From NCBI RefSeq assembly GCF_947179515.1, contig NC_067495.1, positions 135,449,325 through 135,513,324 of the forward strand: a stretch of 64,000 nt of DNA, read 5' to 3'. Both the position numbers and the translations under genes were made by a program. Position 1 is the stretch's first letter, and every line of letters begins with the position of its first letter. The notes below the pieces were generated by a model. That model was not told where the DNA came from. It saw nothing but the letters and a program-made list of their open reading frames with translations, and made no database searches. This DNA comes from Apodemus sylvaticus (taxonomy: Eukaryota; Chordata; Mammalia; Rodentia; Muridae). Below, in pieces: positions 1 through 10,600 of the stretch.

Positions 1-170
1 TAAGCCCCCTTCTCTTCCCCTGTCCTCCCTCCCACCCCTTCCCAGTTCCCCGTTCTGGTTTTGCCAAATACTGTTTCACTGAGTCTTTCCAGAACCAGGG
101 ACCACTCCTGTTTTCTTCTTGTATCTCATTTGATGTGTGGATTATGTTTGGGGTATTCCAGTTTTCTAGG
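1..170 (-). other. L1 element A 3' UTR (partial)
   Basis: This lies downstream of the ORF2 stop at 171. It is C-rich on the plus strand (G-rich on the L1 strand) and closely matches 7433-7602 of element B. The polyadenylation end and tail are outside the window. Confidence 0.9.
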
Positions 171-3100
171 TTAATAACCACTTATTAGTGAGTGCATACC
201 ATGATTCACCTTTTGAGTCTGGGTTACCTCACTTAGTATGATGTTCTCTAGCTCCATCCATTTGCCTAAGAATTTCATGAATTCATTGTTTCTAATGGCT
301 GAATAGTACTCCATTGTGTAGATATACCACATTTTTTGTATCCACTCTTCTGTTGAGGGATACCTGGGTTCTTTCCAGCATCTGGCAATTATAAATAGGG
401 CTGCTATGAACATAGTAGAGCATGTATCCTTATTACATGGTGGGGAATCCTCTGGGTATATGCCCAGGAGTGGTATAGCAGGATCTTCTGGAAGTGAGGT
501 GCCCAGTTTTCGGAGGAACCGCCAGACTGCTTTCCAGAGTGGTTGTACCAATTTGCAACCCCACCAGCAGTGGAGGAGTGTTCCTCTTTCTCCGCACCCT
601 CTCCAACACCTGCTGTCTCCTGAATTTTTAATCTTAGCCATTCTGACTGGTGTAAGATGAAATCTTAGGGTTGTTTTGATTTGCATTTCCCTAATGACTA
701 ATGAAGTTGAGCATTTTTTAAGATGCTTCTCCGCCATCCGAAGTTCTTCAGGTGAGAATTCTTTGTTTAACTCTGTACCCCATTTTTTAATAGGGTTGTT
801 CGGTTTTCTGGAGTCTAACTTCTTGAGTTCTTTATATATATTGGATATTAGCCCTCTATCTGATGTAGGATTGGTGAAGATCTTTTCCCAATTTGTTGGT
901 TGCCGATCTGTCCTCTTGATGGTGTCCTTTGCCTTACAGAAACTCTGTAACCTTATGAGGTCCCATTTGTCAATTCTTGCTCTTAGAGCATACGCTATTG
1001 GTGTTCTGTTCAGAAACTTTCTCCCTGTACCGATGTCCTCAAGGGTCTTCCCCAGTTTCTTTTCTATTAGCTTCAGAGTGTCTGGCTTTATGTGGAGGTC
1101 CTTGATCCATTTGGATTTGAGCTTAGTACAAGAAGACAAGGATGGATCAATTCGCATTCTTCTGCATGCTGACCTCCAGTTGAACCAGCACCATTTGTTG
1201 AAAAGGCTATCTTTTTTTCCATTGGATGTTTTCAGCCTCTTTGTCGAGGATCAAGTGGCCATAGGTGTGTGGGTTCATTTCTGGATCTTCAATCCTGTTC
1301 CATTGATCCTCCTGCCTGTCACTGTACCAATACCATGCAGTTTTTAACACTATTGCTCTGTAGTATTGCTTGAGGTCAGGGATACTGATTCCCCCAGATT
1401 TTCTTTTGTTGCTGAGAATAGTTTTAGCTATCCTGGGTTTTTTGTTGTTCCAGATGAATTTGATAATTGCTCTTTCTAACTCTGTGAAGAATTGAGTTGG
1501 GATTTTGATGGGTATTGCATTGAATCTGTATAGTGCTTTAGGCAAAATGGCCATTTTAACTATATTGATTCTACCGATCCATGAGCATGGGAGGTTTTCC
1601 CATTTTTTGAGGTCTTCTTCCATTTCCTTCTTCAGAGTCTTGAAGTTCTTGTCATACAGATCTTTCGCATGTTTGGTAAGAGTCACCCCAAGATACTGTA
1701 TACTGTTTGTGGCTATTGTGAAGGGGGTCATTTCCCTAATTTCTTTCTCAGCCTGCTTATCCTTTGAGTATAGGAAGGCCACTGATTTGCTTGAGTTGAT
1801 TTTGTAACCTGCCACTTTGCTGAAGTTGTTTATCAGCTGTAGGAGCTCTCTAGTGGAGTTCTTTGGGTCACTTAGGTAGACGATCATGTCGTCTGCAAAT
1901 AATGATAGTTTGACTTCCTCCTTTCCAATTTGTATCCCTTTGACTTCCTTATGTTGTCGAATTGCCCGAGCTAGTACCTCAAGTACAATATTGAAAAGAT
2001 AAGGAGAAAGGGGGCAGCCTTGTCTGGTCCCTGATTTCAGTGGGATTGCTTCAAGTTTCTCTCCGTTTAGTTTGATGCTGGCTACCGGTTTGCTGTATAT
2101 TGCTTTTACTATGTTTAGGTATGGGCCTTGAATTCCTGTTCTCTTCAAGACTTTAAGCATGAAAGGATGCTGAATTTTGTCAAATGCTTTTTCAGCATCC
2201 AATGAAATGACCATGTGGTTTTGTTCTTTGAGTTTGTTTATGTAGTGGATTGTATTGATGGATTTCCGTATATTGAAACAACCCTGCATTCCCGGGATAA
2301 AGCCTACTTGATCATGGTGGATGATCGTTTTGATGTGTTCTTGGATTCGGTTGGCAAGAATTTTATTGAGTATTTTTGCATCGATGTTCATAAGGGAAAT
2401 TGGTCTGAAGTTCTCTTTCTTTGTTGGATCTTTGTGTGGCTTTGGTATCAGCGTAATTGTGGCTTCGTAGAAGGAATTGGGTAGTGTTCCTTCTGTTTCT
2501 ATTTTGTGGAATAGTTTGAAGAGTATTGGTGTTAACTCTTCTTTGAAGGTCTGGTAGAATTCTGCACTGAAACCATCTGGTCCTGTGCTTTTTTTGGTTG
2601 GAAGACTTTCTATGACTCCTTCTATTTCTTTAGGCTTTATGGGACTGTTTAGATGGTCTAGTTTGTCCTGATTTAATTTTGGCATTTGGTATCTGTCAAG
2701 GAAATTGTCCATTTCCTCCAGATTCTCTAGTTGTGTTGAGTACAGGCTCTTGTAGTAGGATCTGATGATTTTTTGGATTTCCTCAGTTTCCGTTGTTATG
2801 TCTCCCTTTTCATTTCTAAGTTTGTTAATTTGGATACTTTCTCTGTGCCCTTTGGTCAGTCTGGCTAAGGGTTTATCTATCTTGTTGATTTTCTCAAAGA
2901 ACCAGCTCCTGGTTTTGTTGATTTTTTGTATGGTTCTCTTTGTTTCTACTTGATTGATTTCGGCCCTGAGTTTGATGATTTCCTGCCTTCTACTCCTCCT
3001 GGGTGAAATAGCTTCTTTTTGTTCTAGGGCTTTCAGGTGTGTCATTAAGTTGGTAATGTATGCTCTCTCCATTTTCATTTTGGAGGCACTCAGGGCTATG

Positions 3101-3996
3101 AGTTTTCCTCTTAGCACTGCTTTCATTGTGTCCCATAGATTTGGGTATGTTGTGTTTTCATTTTCATTGTGTTCTAAAAAGTCTTTAATTTCTTTCTTTA
3201 TTTTTTCCTTGACCAAGGTGTCATTGAGTAGAGTATTGTTCAATTTCCACGTGTATGTGGGTTTTCTGTTGTTTCTGTTGCTATTGAAGACCACTTTTAT
3301 TCCATAGTGATCAGATAGGAGGCATGGGATTAGTTCGATCTTCTTATATTTGTTGAGGTCTGTCTTGTGACCAATTATATGGTCGATTTTGGAGAAGGTA
3401 CCATGAGGTGCTGAAAAAAAGGTATATTCTTTTGTTTTAGGATAGAATGTTCTATATATATCAGTTAAATCTAATTGGTCCAAAGCTTCAATTAGTTTCA
3501 TTGTGTCCTTGTTTAGTTTCTGTTTTCCTGATCGGTCCATTGAGGAAAGTGCAGTGTTGAAGTCACCCACAATTATTGTGTTAGGTGCAATGTGTGCTTT
3601 GAGTTTTAATAAAGTTTCTTTTATGAAAGAGGGTGCCCTTGCATTTGGAGCATAGATGTTCAGGATTGAGAGTTCTTCTTGTTGTATTTTTCCTTTGACC
3701 AGCAAGAAGTGTCCCTCAGAGTCTCTTTTGATGACTTTGGGTTGAAAGTCAATTTTATCTGATATTAAAATGGCTACTCCAGCTTGTTTCTTGAGACCAT
3801 TTGCTTGTAAAATTGTCTTCCAGCCTTTTACTCTAAGGTAGTGTTTGTCTTTGACCCTGAGGTGTGTTTCCTGTAAGCAGCAAAATGTAGGGTCCTGTTT
3901 ACGTATCCAGTCAGTTAGTCTGTGTCTTTTTATTGGGGCATTGAGTTCATTGATGTTAAGAGATATTAAGGAATAGTGATTGTTACTTCCTATCAT
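171..3996 (-). pseudogene. L1 ORF2 (endonuclease-reverse transcriptase), one frameshift
   Basis: ORF2p nicks target DNA and reverse transcribes L1 RNA from the nick. Open from 3996 to 1207 (929 residues). The N-terminal APE-type endonuclease shows N14 (LNIN), E43 (QETHL), the GDFN motif and SDH. The reverse transcriptase carries FADD at residues 700-703 (bases 1888-1899), the same numbering as human ORF2p. The frame breaks at 1212-1218, where seven T stand where element B has six (one extra A on the coding strand). The remaining about 328 residues continue in another frame to the TAA at 171. They contain the C-terminal Cys/His motif (C-x3-C-x7-H-x4-C). An upstream in-frame ATG present in element B (11437) is ATA here, so the first ATG is the one aligning with the usual MxGSN start. 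As written, the copy would make a protein lacking the C-terminal domain. Confidence 0.93.
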
Positions 3997-4055
3997 TTTT
4001 GACGTTATTTTTTAAATTTGATTGCTTAGCTTCTTTTGGGTTTGATGAAAGGTTA

Positions 4056-5315
4056 CTATCTTGCTTTTTTCAGGGTGAAGTTTCCCTCCTTGTATTGGAG
4101 TTGTCCTCCTATTATCCTTTTTAGGGCTGGGTTTGTGGATAGATATTGGGTGAACTTGGTTTTGTTGTGAAATATCTTAGTTTCTCCATCTATGGTGATT
4201 GAGAGTTTTGCTGGATATAGTAGTTTTGGTTGGCATTTGTGTTCTCTTAGAGTCTGCATGAGATCTGCCCAGGACCTTCTAGCCTTCATAGTCTCAGGTG
4301 AAAAGTCTGCTGTGATTCTGATAGGTCTTCCTTTATATGTTACTTGGCCTTTTTCTCTTACTGCCTTTAATATTCTTTCTTTGTTTAGAACATTTGGTGT
4401 TTTGATTATTATGTGATGGGAAGTATTTCTGTTCTGGTCCAGTTTGTTTGGAGTTCTGTAGGCTTCTTGTATATTCATGGGCATCTCTCTCTTTAGGTTA
4501 GGGAAGTTTTCTTCCATAATTTTATTGAAGATATTTGCTGGCCCTTTAAGTTGTAAATCTTCACTCTCATCTATGCCTATAATCCTTAGGTTTGGTCTTC
4601 TCATTGTGTCCTGGATTTCCTGGATATTTTGGGTTACAAACTTTTTGCATTTTGCATTTTCTTTAACTGTTGAGTCCTTGGTTTCTATGGAATCTTCAGC
4701 ATCTGAGATTCTTTCTTCTATTTCTTGTATTCTGTTGTTGATATTTGCATCTCTGTCCCCTGATTTCTTCCCAAGGCTTTCTATCTCCAAAGTTGTCTCC
4801 CTTTGAGTTTTCTTAGTTGTTTCTACTTCTGATTTTAGATCCTGGATGGTTTTGCTTAGCTCCTTCACTTGCTTGTTTGTGCTTTCCTGTAATTCTTTAA
4901 GAGATTTTTGTGTTTTTTCTTTCATGACCTCAGCCTGTTGACCAAAGTTCTCCTGTATTTCTTTAAGAGATTTTTGTGTTTCGTCTTTCATGACCTCAGC
5001 CTGTTGACCAAAGTTCTCCTGTATTTCTTTAAGTGTTTTTTGCATTTCCTCCTTGTTGGCTTTTGTATTCTCCTGGATTTCTTTCAATGATTTTTGTGTT
5101 TCCCTTGCAAGGGCTTCTAACTTTTGATCCATTTTCTCCTGAATGTCCTTCATGTGTTCCTGTACCAGCATCATGACCAGTGATTTTAAATCCAAATCTT
5201 GTTTTACTGGTGTGATGGGGTATCCAGGACTTGCTGGTAGAGGAGAATTTGGTTCAGATGTTGCCATCTTGCCTTGATTTCTGTTAGTGACATTCCTGTG
5301 TTTGCCTTTTGCCAT
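4056..5315 (-). CDS. L1 ORF1 protein (ORF1p), intact
   Basis: This encodes 419 residues, the L1 RNA-binding nucleic-acid chaperone that trimerises and coats L1 RNA in the cytoplasmic RNP. Visible parts, in order: a basic, Ser/Pro-rich N-terminus (about 1-45); a long coiled coil (about 50-215) with heptad-like E/K/L/I content; an RRM-like domain starting near RRPNLRIIGI (239-248); and a C-terminal domain with the REKG motif (320-323) and YPAKL (367-371). Two adjacent 22-residue units (101-122 and 123-144), plus related QKSLKEIQE-like segments at 74-82 and 92-100, lengthen the coiled coil. As I recall, mouse ORF1p is roughly 357-371 residues, so this one is long. The start is the first ATG after the 5' UTR and matches the family's MA-K-GK N-terminus. 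No stop or frameshift is visible. Confidence 0.95.
   Translation of the reverse strand: MAKGKHRNVTNRNQGKMATSEPNSPLPASPGYPITPVKQDLDLKSLVMMLVQEHMKDIQEKMDQKLEALARETQKSLKEIQENTKANKEEMQKTLKEIQENFGQQAEVMKDETQKSLKEIQENFGQQAEVMKEKTQKSLKELQESTNKQVKELSKTIQDLKSEVETTKKTQRETTLEIESLGKKSGDRDANINNRIQEIEERISDAEDSIETKDSTVKENAKCKKFVTQNIQEIQDTMRRPNLRIIGIDESEDLQLKGPANIFNKIMEENFPNLKREMPMNIQEAYRTPNKLDQNRNTSHHIIIKTPNVLNKERILKAVREKGQVTYKGRPIRITADFSPETMKARRSWADLMQTLREHKCQPKLLYPAKLSITIDGETKIFHNKTKFTQYLSTNPALKRIIGGQLQYKEGNFTLKKAR
4921..5052 (-). repeat. 66-bp tandem duplication inside ORF1 coiled coil
   Basis: The 66-bp unit beginning TTCATGACCTCAGCC on the plus strand starts at 4921 and again at 4987, almost identically, and a partial third unit follows. 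Each unit codes for 22 residues. Element B carries the same duplication at about 12353-12484. Rodent ORF1 is known to have a length-variable coiled-coil region, and this is that region. Confidence 0.9.
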
Positions 5316-6518
5316 CTAGCTCTCACTGGTGTTACTTGGTCTTGTCAGTGCTGGACTCACCAGTGCAAGCTGCCCCTTCCCCGTTGGCCTCTGGTGCACA
5401 GCTTACACTCTGCACTGCCTGTAGACAGGGTGCTGTTGTCCAGGCTGTTCAGATCCCGAAGCAGGCACCTGAAGGCTCCCGCTGGGGCCCGCAGGATTTA
5501 TTGGAGCACACCGACTTCTCCCAGCTGGCCGCCCGGAAGCCCCCACTAGCCTCTTGAGGGACCTGGAGATGTGGCGGCCACCCAGGCTGATCTGAAGCGG
5601 AGAGAGTTGAGCTGGTGGCTTCTGCCTGAGGCCTTGCCCCAGATTGTGTCTGTGGGCCAGATGGAACCCGTGTGCACCCCCAGGGAGCTCCGAAGGTGTA
5701 TGTTGCTGTGACCTCCCCTGTGTTCCGCTCACTCCGCTGGGCAGCCGATTTCCCCAACCGGGCTGGCGCACACTAGATTAGCCTTGTCGCCCGGGCCCTG
5801 AGTCCAGGCAAACGCCTGGGAGGCCAAGGTCCGAGCAAAGTTCCCCTAGGGCTATGACTGTTATTTGGGTCCGCCAGGTGACCCGGATGGCGGGCGTGTG
5901 CGTCCGCGCTCCCCGAAAGCACCGGGAGAGTCTGTTGTGCTAATAACCTCCTGGGCGGGTTGACACACAGATGGCCCACCAAGCCGCCCAGTTCTTGGGG
6001 TCAGTCCTGTGCCTTTTGGGGCCTAGACCCCCGTTTTGTTAGCCTCAGGCTACGCTTGTTAGCAGTCTCTGCCCTCCCGAGCACTCTGGCTCCTGTAGGC
6101 AAAATGGCGGCGCGTGCGCCGGCCGGGGCAAAAAAAAACTCCTGGCTGGGTTGGCGCCCCAATGGCCACTCGAACAGCCCAGGGCCTGGGTGCAGGCCAA
6201 CGCCCGTCTGGCTCAGACCCCTGCGGTGTTGGGCCTAGGATTATGTTTGTGTACCTCAGTCTGACCGATCTCTGGAGCCCGGGATCAAGATGGAGGTGAG
6301 TCTCTCCTGACTGGCGGGAAGCCGAGTTCTGAAGTAGCTTCCGTGCAGCGAAAGGCTCCGCAGAACCGCAGTTGCTTGCCGCCCGGCTGGTCAGCGAAGG
6401 TCAGTGGTCGTGGGCGCAGGGCCTAACTGGACCCTGTGTCGCCTTGGTTCCACCACTGATGGCCCTTCAGCTGGAGCAGCCACTGCTACCGCCTCCGCCG
6501 CAGCCGCCGCCTGAGAGT
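5316..6518 (-). promoter_or_regulatory. L1 element A 5' UTR / internal promoter
   Basis: About 1.2 kb, strikingly GC- and CpG-rich compared with the AT-rich surroundings, placed directly upstream of ORF1. L1 5' UTRs hold the internal RNA polymerase II promoter. A perfect YY1-type motif AAAATGGCGGC lies at 6101-6111, and a second core (CAAGATGG) near 6286-6293. Similar segments recur with a spacing of about 191 bp (CTCCTGG-CTGGG near 6139 and CTCCTGGGCGGG near 5948), indicating degenerate tandem monomers. The 5' end is GCC-repeat-rich. Confidence 0.85.
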
Positions 6519-6897
6519 CCTCCTCCATTCTTCTTGTACCTCATTTGATGTACGGATTATGTTTTGGGTATTCCAGTTTTCCAGGTTAATATCCACTTAT
6601 TAGTGAGTGCATACCATGACTGATCTTTTGAGACTGGGTTACCTCACTTAGTATGATGTTCTCCAGCTCCATCCATTTTCCTAAGAATTTCATAAATTCA
6701 TTGTTTCTAATGGCTGAATAGTACTCCATTATGTATATATACCACATTTTTGTATCCATTCTTCCGTTGAGGGATACCTGGGTTCTTTCCAGCTTCTGGC
6801 TATTATAAATAGGGCTGCTAAGAACATAGTGGAGCATATATCTTCATTACATGCTGGGGAATCCTCTGGGTATATGCCCAGGAGTGGTATAGCAGGA
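6519..6897 (-). mobile_element. L1 3' fragment (target of element A)
   Basis: This matches 7530-7915 of element B: 3' UTR start, ORF2 stop, and the last about 80 codons of ORF2, including the family peptide MEYYSAIRNNEFMKF. It stops abruptly at 6897, where a B1 tail begins. Its missing 3' end probably lies left of the window, on the other side of element A. Confidence 0.85.
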
Positions 6898-7052
6898 TTT
6901 GTTTTGTTTTTTTGAGACAGGGTTCCTCTGTATAGCCATGGCTGTCTGGGAACTCACTCTGTAGACCAGGCTGGCCTCGAACTCAGAAATCCGACTGCCT
7001 CTGCCTCCCAAGTGCTGGGATTAAAGGCATGAGACACTACCACCCTGCTCTT
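6898..7052 (-). mobile_element. B1 SINE
   Basis: A 7SL-derived B1, reverse-complemented. It has an A-rich tail (read as TTTTGTTTTTTT), then the diagnostic GAGACAGGG, CTCGAACTCAGAAATCCG and AAGTGCTGGGATTAAAGGC segments. No clear TSD was found. It abuts the truncated 5' end of the L1 fragment. Confidence 0.9.
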
Positions 7053-7315
7053 TCTAAGTCTTAATATATAAAATTTCTGATGGAAAACAAATGATCACTA
7101 AGTTTTAGATTAATTTACTATGTAGGAGTAGGTAATTTACCATGATTGGACTCTTTTTATAATCCTACTCTTTTGTGCCAAATATAACATTTAATCCATT
7201 TGTAGGCTCAGAATTTTTTTTAAAAACTACCTTAATAAGGGTACTCAAATGCTTTAATCACCCTTCTATCCAACTCTTCAAAGGTAGGGGAGAAAAGATG
7301 GTAAAAAGGGGGGTA
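7053..7315. other. Unique AT-rich spacer
   Basis: No repeat or gene is recognisable. It ends at the left TSD of element B. Confidence 0.6.
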
Positions 7316-7331
7316 AAAAACCTACTTTTTT
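7316..7331. repeat. Left TSD of L1 element B
   Basis: AAAAACCTACTTTTTT is repeated at 13963-13978. On the L1 strand the right copy is preceded by CT and starts with AAAAAA, which fits the relaxed L1 endonuclease site (YT/AAAA). Confidence 0.9.
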
Positions 7332-7358
7332 TTTTTGCTTCTTATTCTTATCTTTTTT

Positions 7359-7602
7359 TATTTGATATAATTTATTTACATTTCAAATGATTTCCCTTTT
7401 CTAGCCCCCCCCCCCACTCCCCGAAAGTCCCGTAAGCCCCCTTCTCTTCCCCTGTCCTCCCACACACCCCTTCCCACTTCCCCGTTCTGGTTTTGCCGAA
7501 TACTGTTTCACTGAGTCTTTCCAGAACCAGGGGCCACTCCTCCTTTCTTCTTGTACCTCATTTGATGTGTGGATTATGTTTTGGGTATTCCAGTTTTCTA
7601 GG
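7359..7602 (-). other. L1 element B 3' UTR with G-rich tract
   Basis: Between the ORF2 stop (7603-7605) and the A-tail. On the L1 strand it has a G-rich stretch (plus-strand C runs around 7404-7460, including a run of about a dozen C) able to form a G-quadruplex, a known feature of L1 3' UTRs. It ends with the typical AAATGTAAATAAATTATATC segment before the tail. Confidence 0.88.
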
Positions 7603-10600
7603 TTAATATCCACTTATTAGTGAGTGCATACCATGATTCACCTTTTGAGTCTGGGATACCTCACTTAGTATGATATTCTCTAGCTCTATCCATTTGCCTA
7701 AGAATTTCATGAATTCATTGTTTCTAATGGCTGAATAGTACTCCATTGTGTAGATATACCACATTTTTTGCATCCACACTTCTGTTGAGGGATACCTGGG
7801 TTCTTTCCAGCATCTGGCAATTATAAATAGGGCTGCTATGAACATAGTAGAGCATGTATCCTTATTACATGTTGGGGAATCCTCTGGGTATATGCCCAGG
7901 AGTGGTATAGCAGGATCTTCTGGAAGTGAGGTGCCAGTTTTCGGAGGAACCGCCAGACTGCTTTCCAGAGTGGTTGTACCAATTTGCAACCCCACCAGCA
8001 GTGGAGGAGTGTTCCTCTTTCTCCACACCCTCTCCAACACCTGCTGTCTCCTGAATTTTTAATCTTAGCCATTCTGACTGGTGTAAGATGAAATCTTAGG
8101 GTTGTTTTGATTTGCATTTCCCTAATGACTAATGAAGTTGAGCATTTTTTAAGATGCTTCTCTGCCATCCGAAGTTCTTCAGGTAAGAATTCTTTGTTTA
8201 ACTCTGTACCCCATTTTTTAATAGGGTTGTTTGGTTTTCTGGAGTCTAACTTCTTGAGTTCTTTATATATATTGGATATTAGCCCTCTATCTGATGTAGG
8301 ATTGGTGAAGATCTTTTCCCAATTTCTTGGTTGCCGATTTGTCCTCTTGATGGTGTCCTTTGCCTTACAGAAACTTTGTAATTTTATGAGGTCCCATTTG
8401 TCAATTCTTGCTCTTAGAGCATACGCTATTGGTGTTCTGTTCAGAAACTTTCTCCCTGTACCGATGTCCTCAAGGGTCTTCCCCAGTTTCTTTTCTATTA
8501 GCTTCAGAGTGTCTGGCTTTATGTGGAGGTCCTTGATCCATTTGGATTTGAGCTTAGTACAAGGAGACAAGGATGGATCAATTTGCATTCTTCTGCATGC
8601 TGACCTCCAGTTGAACCAGCACCATTTGTTGAAAAGGCTATCTTTTTTCCATTGGATGTTTTCAGCCTCTTTGTCGAGGATCAAGTGTCCATAGGAGTGT
8701 GGGTTCATTTCTGGATCTTCAATCCTGTTCCATTGATCCTCCTGCCTGTCACTGTACCAATACCATGCAGTTTTTAACACTATTGCTCTGTAGTATTGCT
8801 TGAGGTCAGGGATACTGATTCCCCCAGATTTTCTTTTGTTGCTGAGAATAGTTTTAGCTATCCTGGGTTTTTTGTTGTTCCAGATGAATTTGATAATTGC
8901 TCTTTCTAACTCTGAAGAATTGAGTTGGGATTTTGATGGGTATTGCATTGAATCTGTATAGTGCTTTAGGCAAAATGGCCATTTTAACTATATTGATTCT
9001 ACCGATCCATGAGCATGGGAGGTTTTCCCATTTTTTGAGGTCTTCTTCCATTTCCTTCTTCAGAGTCTTGAAGTTCTTGTCATACAGATCTTTCACATGT
9101 TTGGTAAGAGTCACCCCAAGATACTTTATACTGTTTGTGGCTATTGTGAAGGGGGTCATTTCCCTAATTTCTTTCTCAGCCTGCTTATCCTTTGAGTATA
9201 GGAAGGCCACTGATTTGCTTGAGTTGATTTTATAACCTGCCACTTTGCTGAAGTTGTTTATCAGCTGTAGGAGCTCTCTAGTGGAGTTCTTTGGGTCACT
9301 TAGGTAGACGATCATGTCGTCTGCAAATAATGATAGTTTGACTTCTTCCTTTCCAATTTGTATCCCTTTGACCTCCTTATGTTGTCGAATTGCCCGAGCT
9401 AGTACCTCAAGTACAATATTGAAAAGATAAGGAGAAAGGGGGCAGCCTTGTCTGGTCCCTGATTTCAGTGGGATTGCTTCAAGTTTCTCTCCATTTAGTT
9501 TGATGCTGGCTACTGGTTTGCTGTATATTGCTTTTACTATGTTCAGGTATGGGCCTTGAATTCCTGTTCTCTCCAAGACTTTAAGCATGAAAGGATGCTG
9601 AATTTTGTCAAATGCTTTTTCAGCATCCAATGAAATGACCATGTGGTTTTGTTCTTTGAGTTTGTTTATGTAGTGGATTGTATTGATGGATTTCCGTATA
9701 TTGAAACAACCCTGCATTCCTGGGATAAAGCCTACTTGATCATGGTGGATGATCGTTTTGATGTGTTCTTGGATTCGGTTGGCAAGAATTTTATTGAGTA
9801 TTTTTGCATCGATGTTCATAAGGGAAATTGGTCTGAAGTTCTCTTTCTTTGTTTGATCTTTTTGTGGCTTTGGTATCAGCGTAATTGTGGCTTCGTAGAA
9901 GGAATTGGGTAGTGTTCCTTCTGTTTCTATTTTGTGGAATAGTTTGAAGAGTATTGGTGTTAACTCTTCTTTGAAGGTCTGGTAGAATTCTGTTCTGAAG
10001 CCATCTGGTCCTGTGCTTTTTTTAGTTGGAAGACTTTCTATGACTCCTTCTATTTCTTTAGGCATTATGGGACTGTTTAGATGGTCTAGTTGGTCCTGAT
10101 TTAATTTTGGTATTTGGTATCTGTCAAAGAAATTGTCCATTTCCTCCAGATTCTCTAGTTGTGTTGAGTACAGGCTCTTGTAGTAGGATCTGATGATTTT
10201 TTGGATTTCCTCAGTTTCCGTTGTTATATCTCCCTTTTCATTTCTAAGTTTGTTAATTTGGATACTTTCTCTGTGCTCTTTGGTCAGTCTGGCTAAGGGT
10301 TTATCTATCTTGTTGATTTTCTCAAAGAACCAGCCCCTGGTTTTGTTGATTTTTTTGTATGGTTCTCTTTGTTTCTACTTGATTGATTTCGGCCCCGAGT
10401 TTGATGATTTCCTGCCTTCTACTCCTCCTGGGCGAAATAGCTTCTTTTTGTTCTAGGGCTTTCAGGTGTGTCATTAAGCTGGTAATGTATGCTCTCTCCA
10501 TTTTCTTTTTGGAGGCACTCAGGGCTATGAGTTTTCCTCTTAGCACTGCTTTCATTGTGTCCCATAGATTTGGGTATGTTGTGTTTTCATTTTCATTGTG

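Larger units (their letters stand above)
1..6518 (-). mobile_element. Near-full-length LINE-1, element A (3' end off window)
   Basis: Read on the minus strand, this is a complete L1 layout: CpG-rich 5' UTR (about 6518-5316), ORF1 (5315-4056), short inter-ORF spacer, ORF2 (3996-171) and the start of a G-rich 3' UTR that leaves the window at base 1. Comparison with element B shows that only about 100 bp of 3' UTR plus the A-tail is missing. ORF1 is intact and ORF2 has a single frameshift, so the copy is young. The 5' boundary is placed where similarity to element B stops, just after the GCC-rich start. The flank there is itself an older L1 fragment, so A inserted into L1 sequence. The left TSD lies outside the window and could not be checked. 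Confidence 0.95.

Noticed and set aside
406..1347. Plus-strand ORFs of 84 and 223 codons over element A
   Set aside because: They are antisense shadows of L1 ORF2, with no independent homology.
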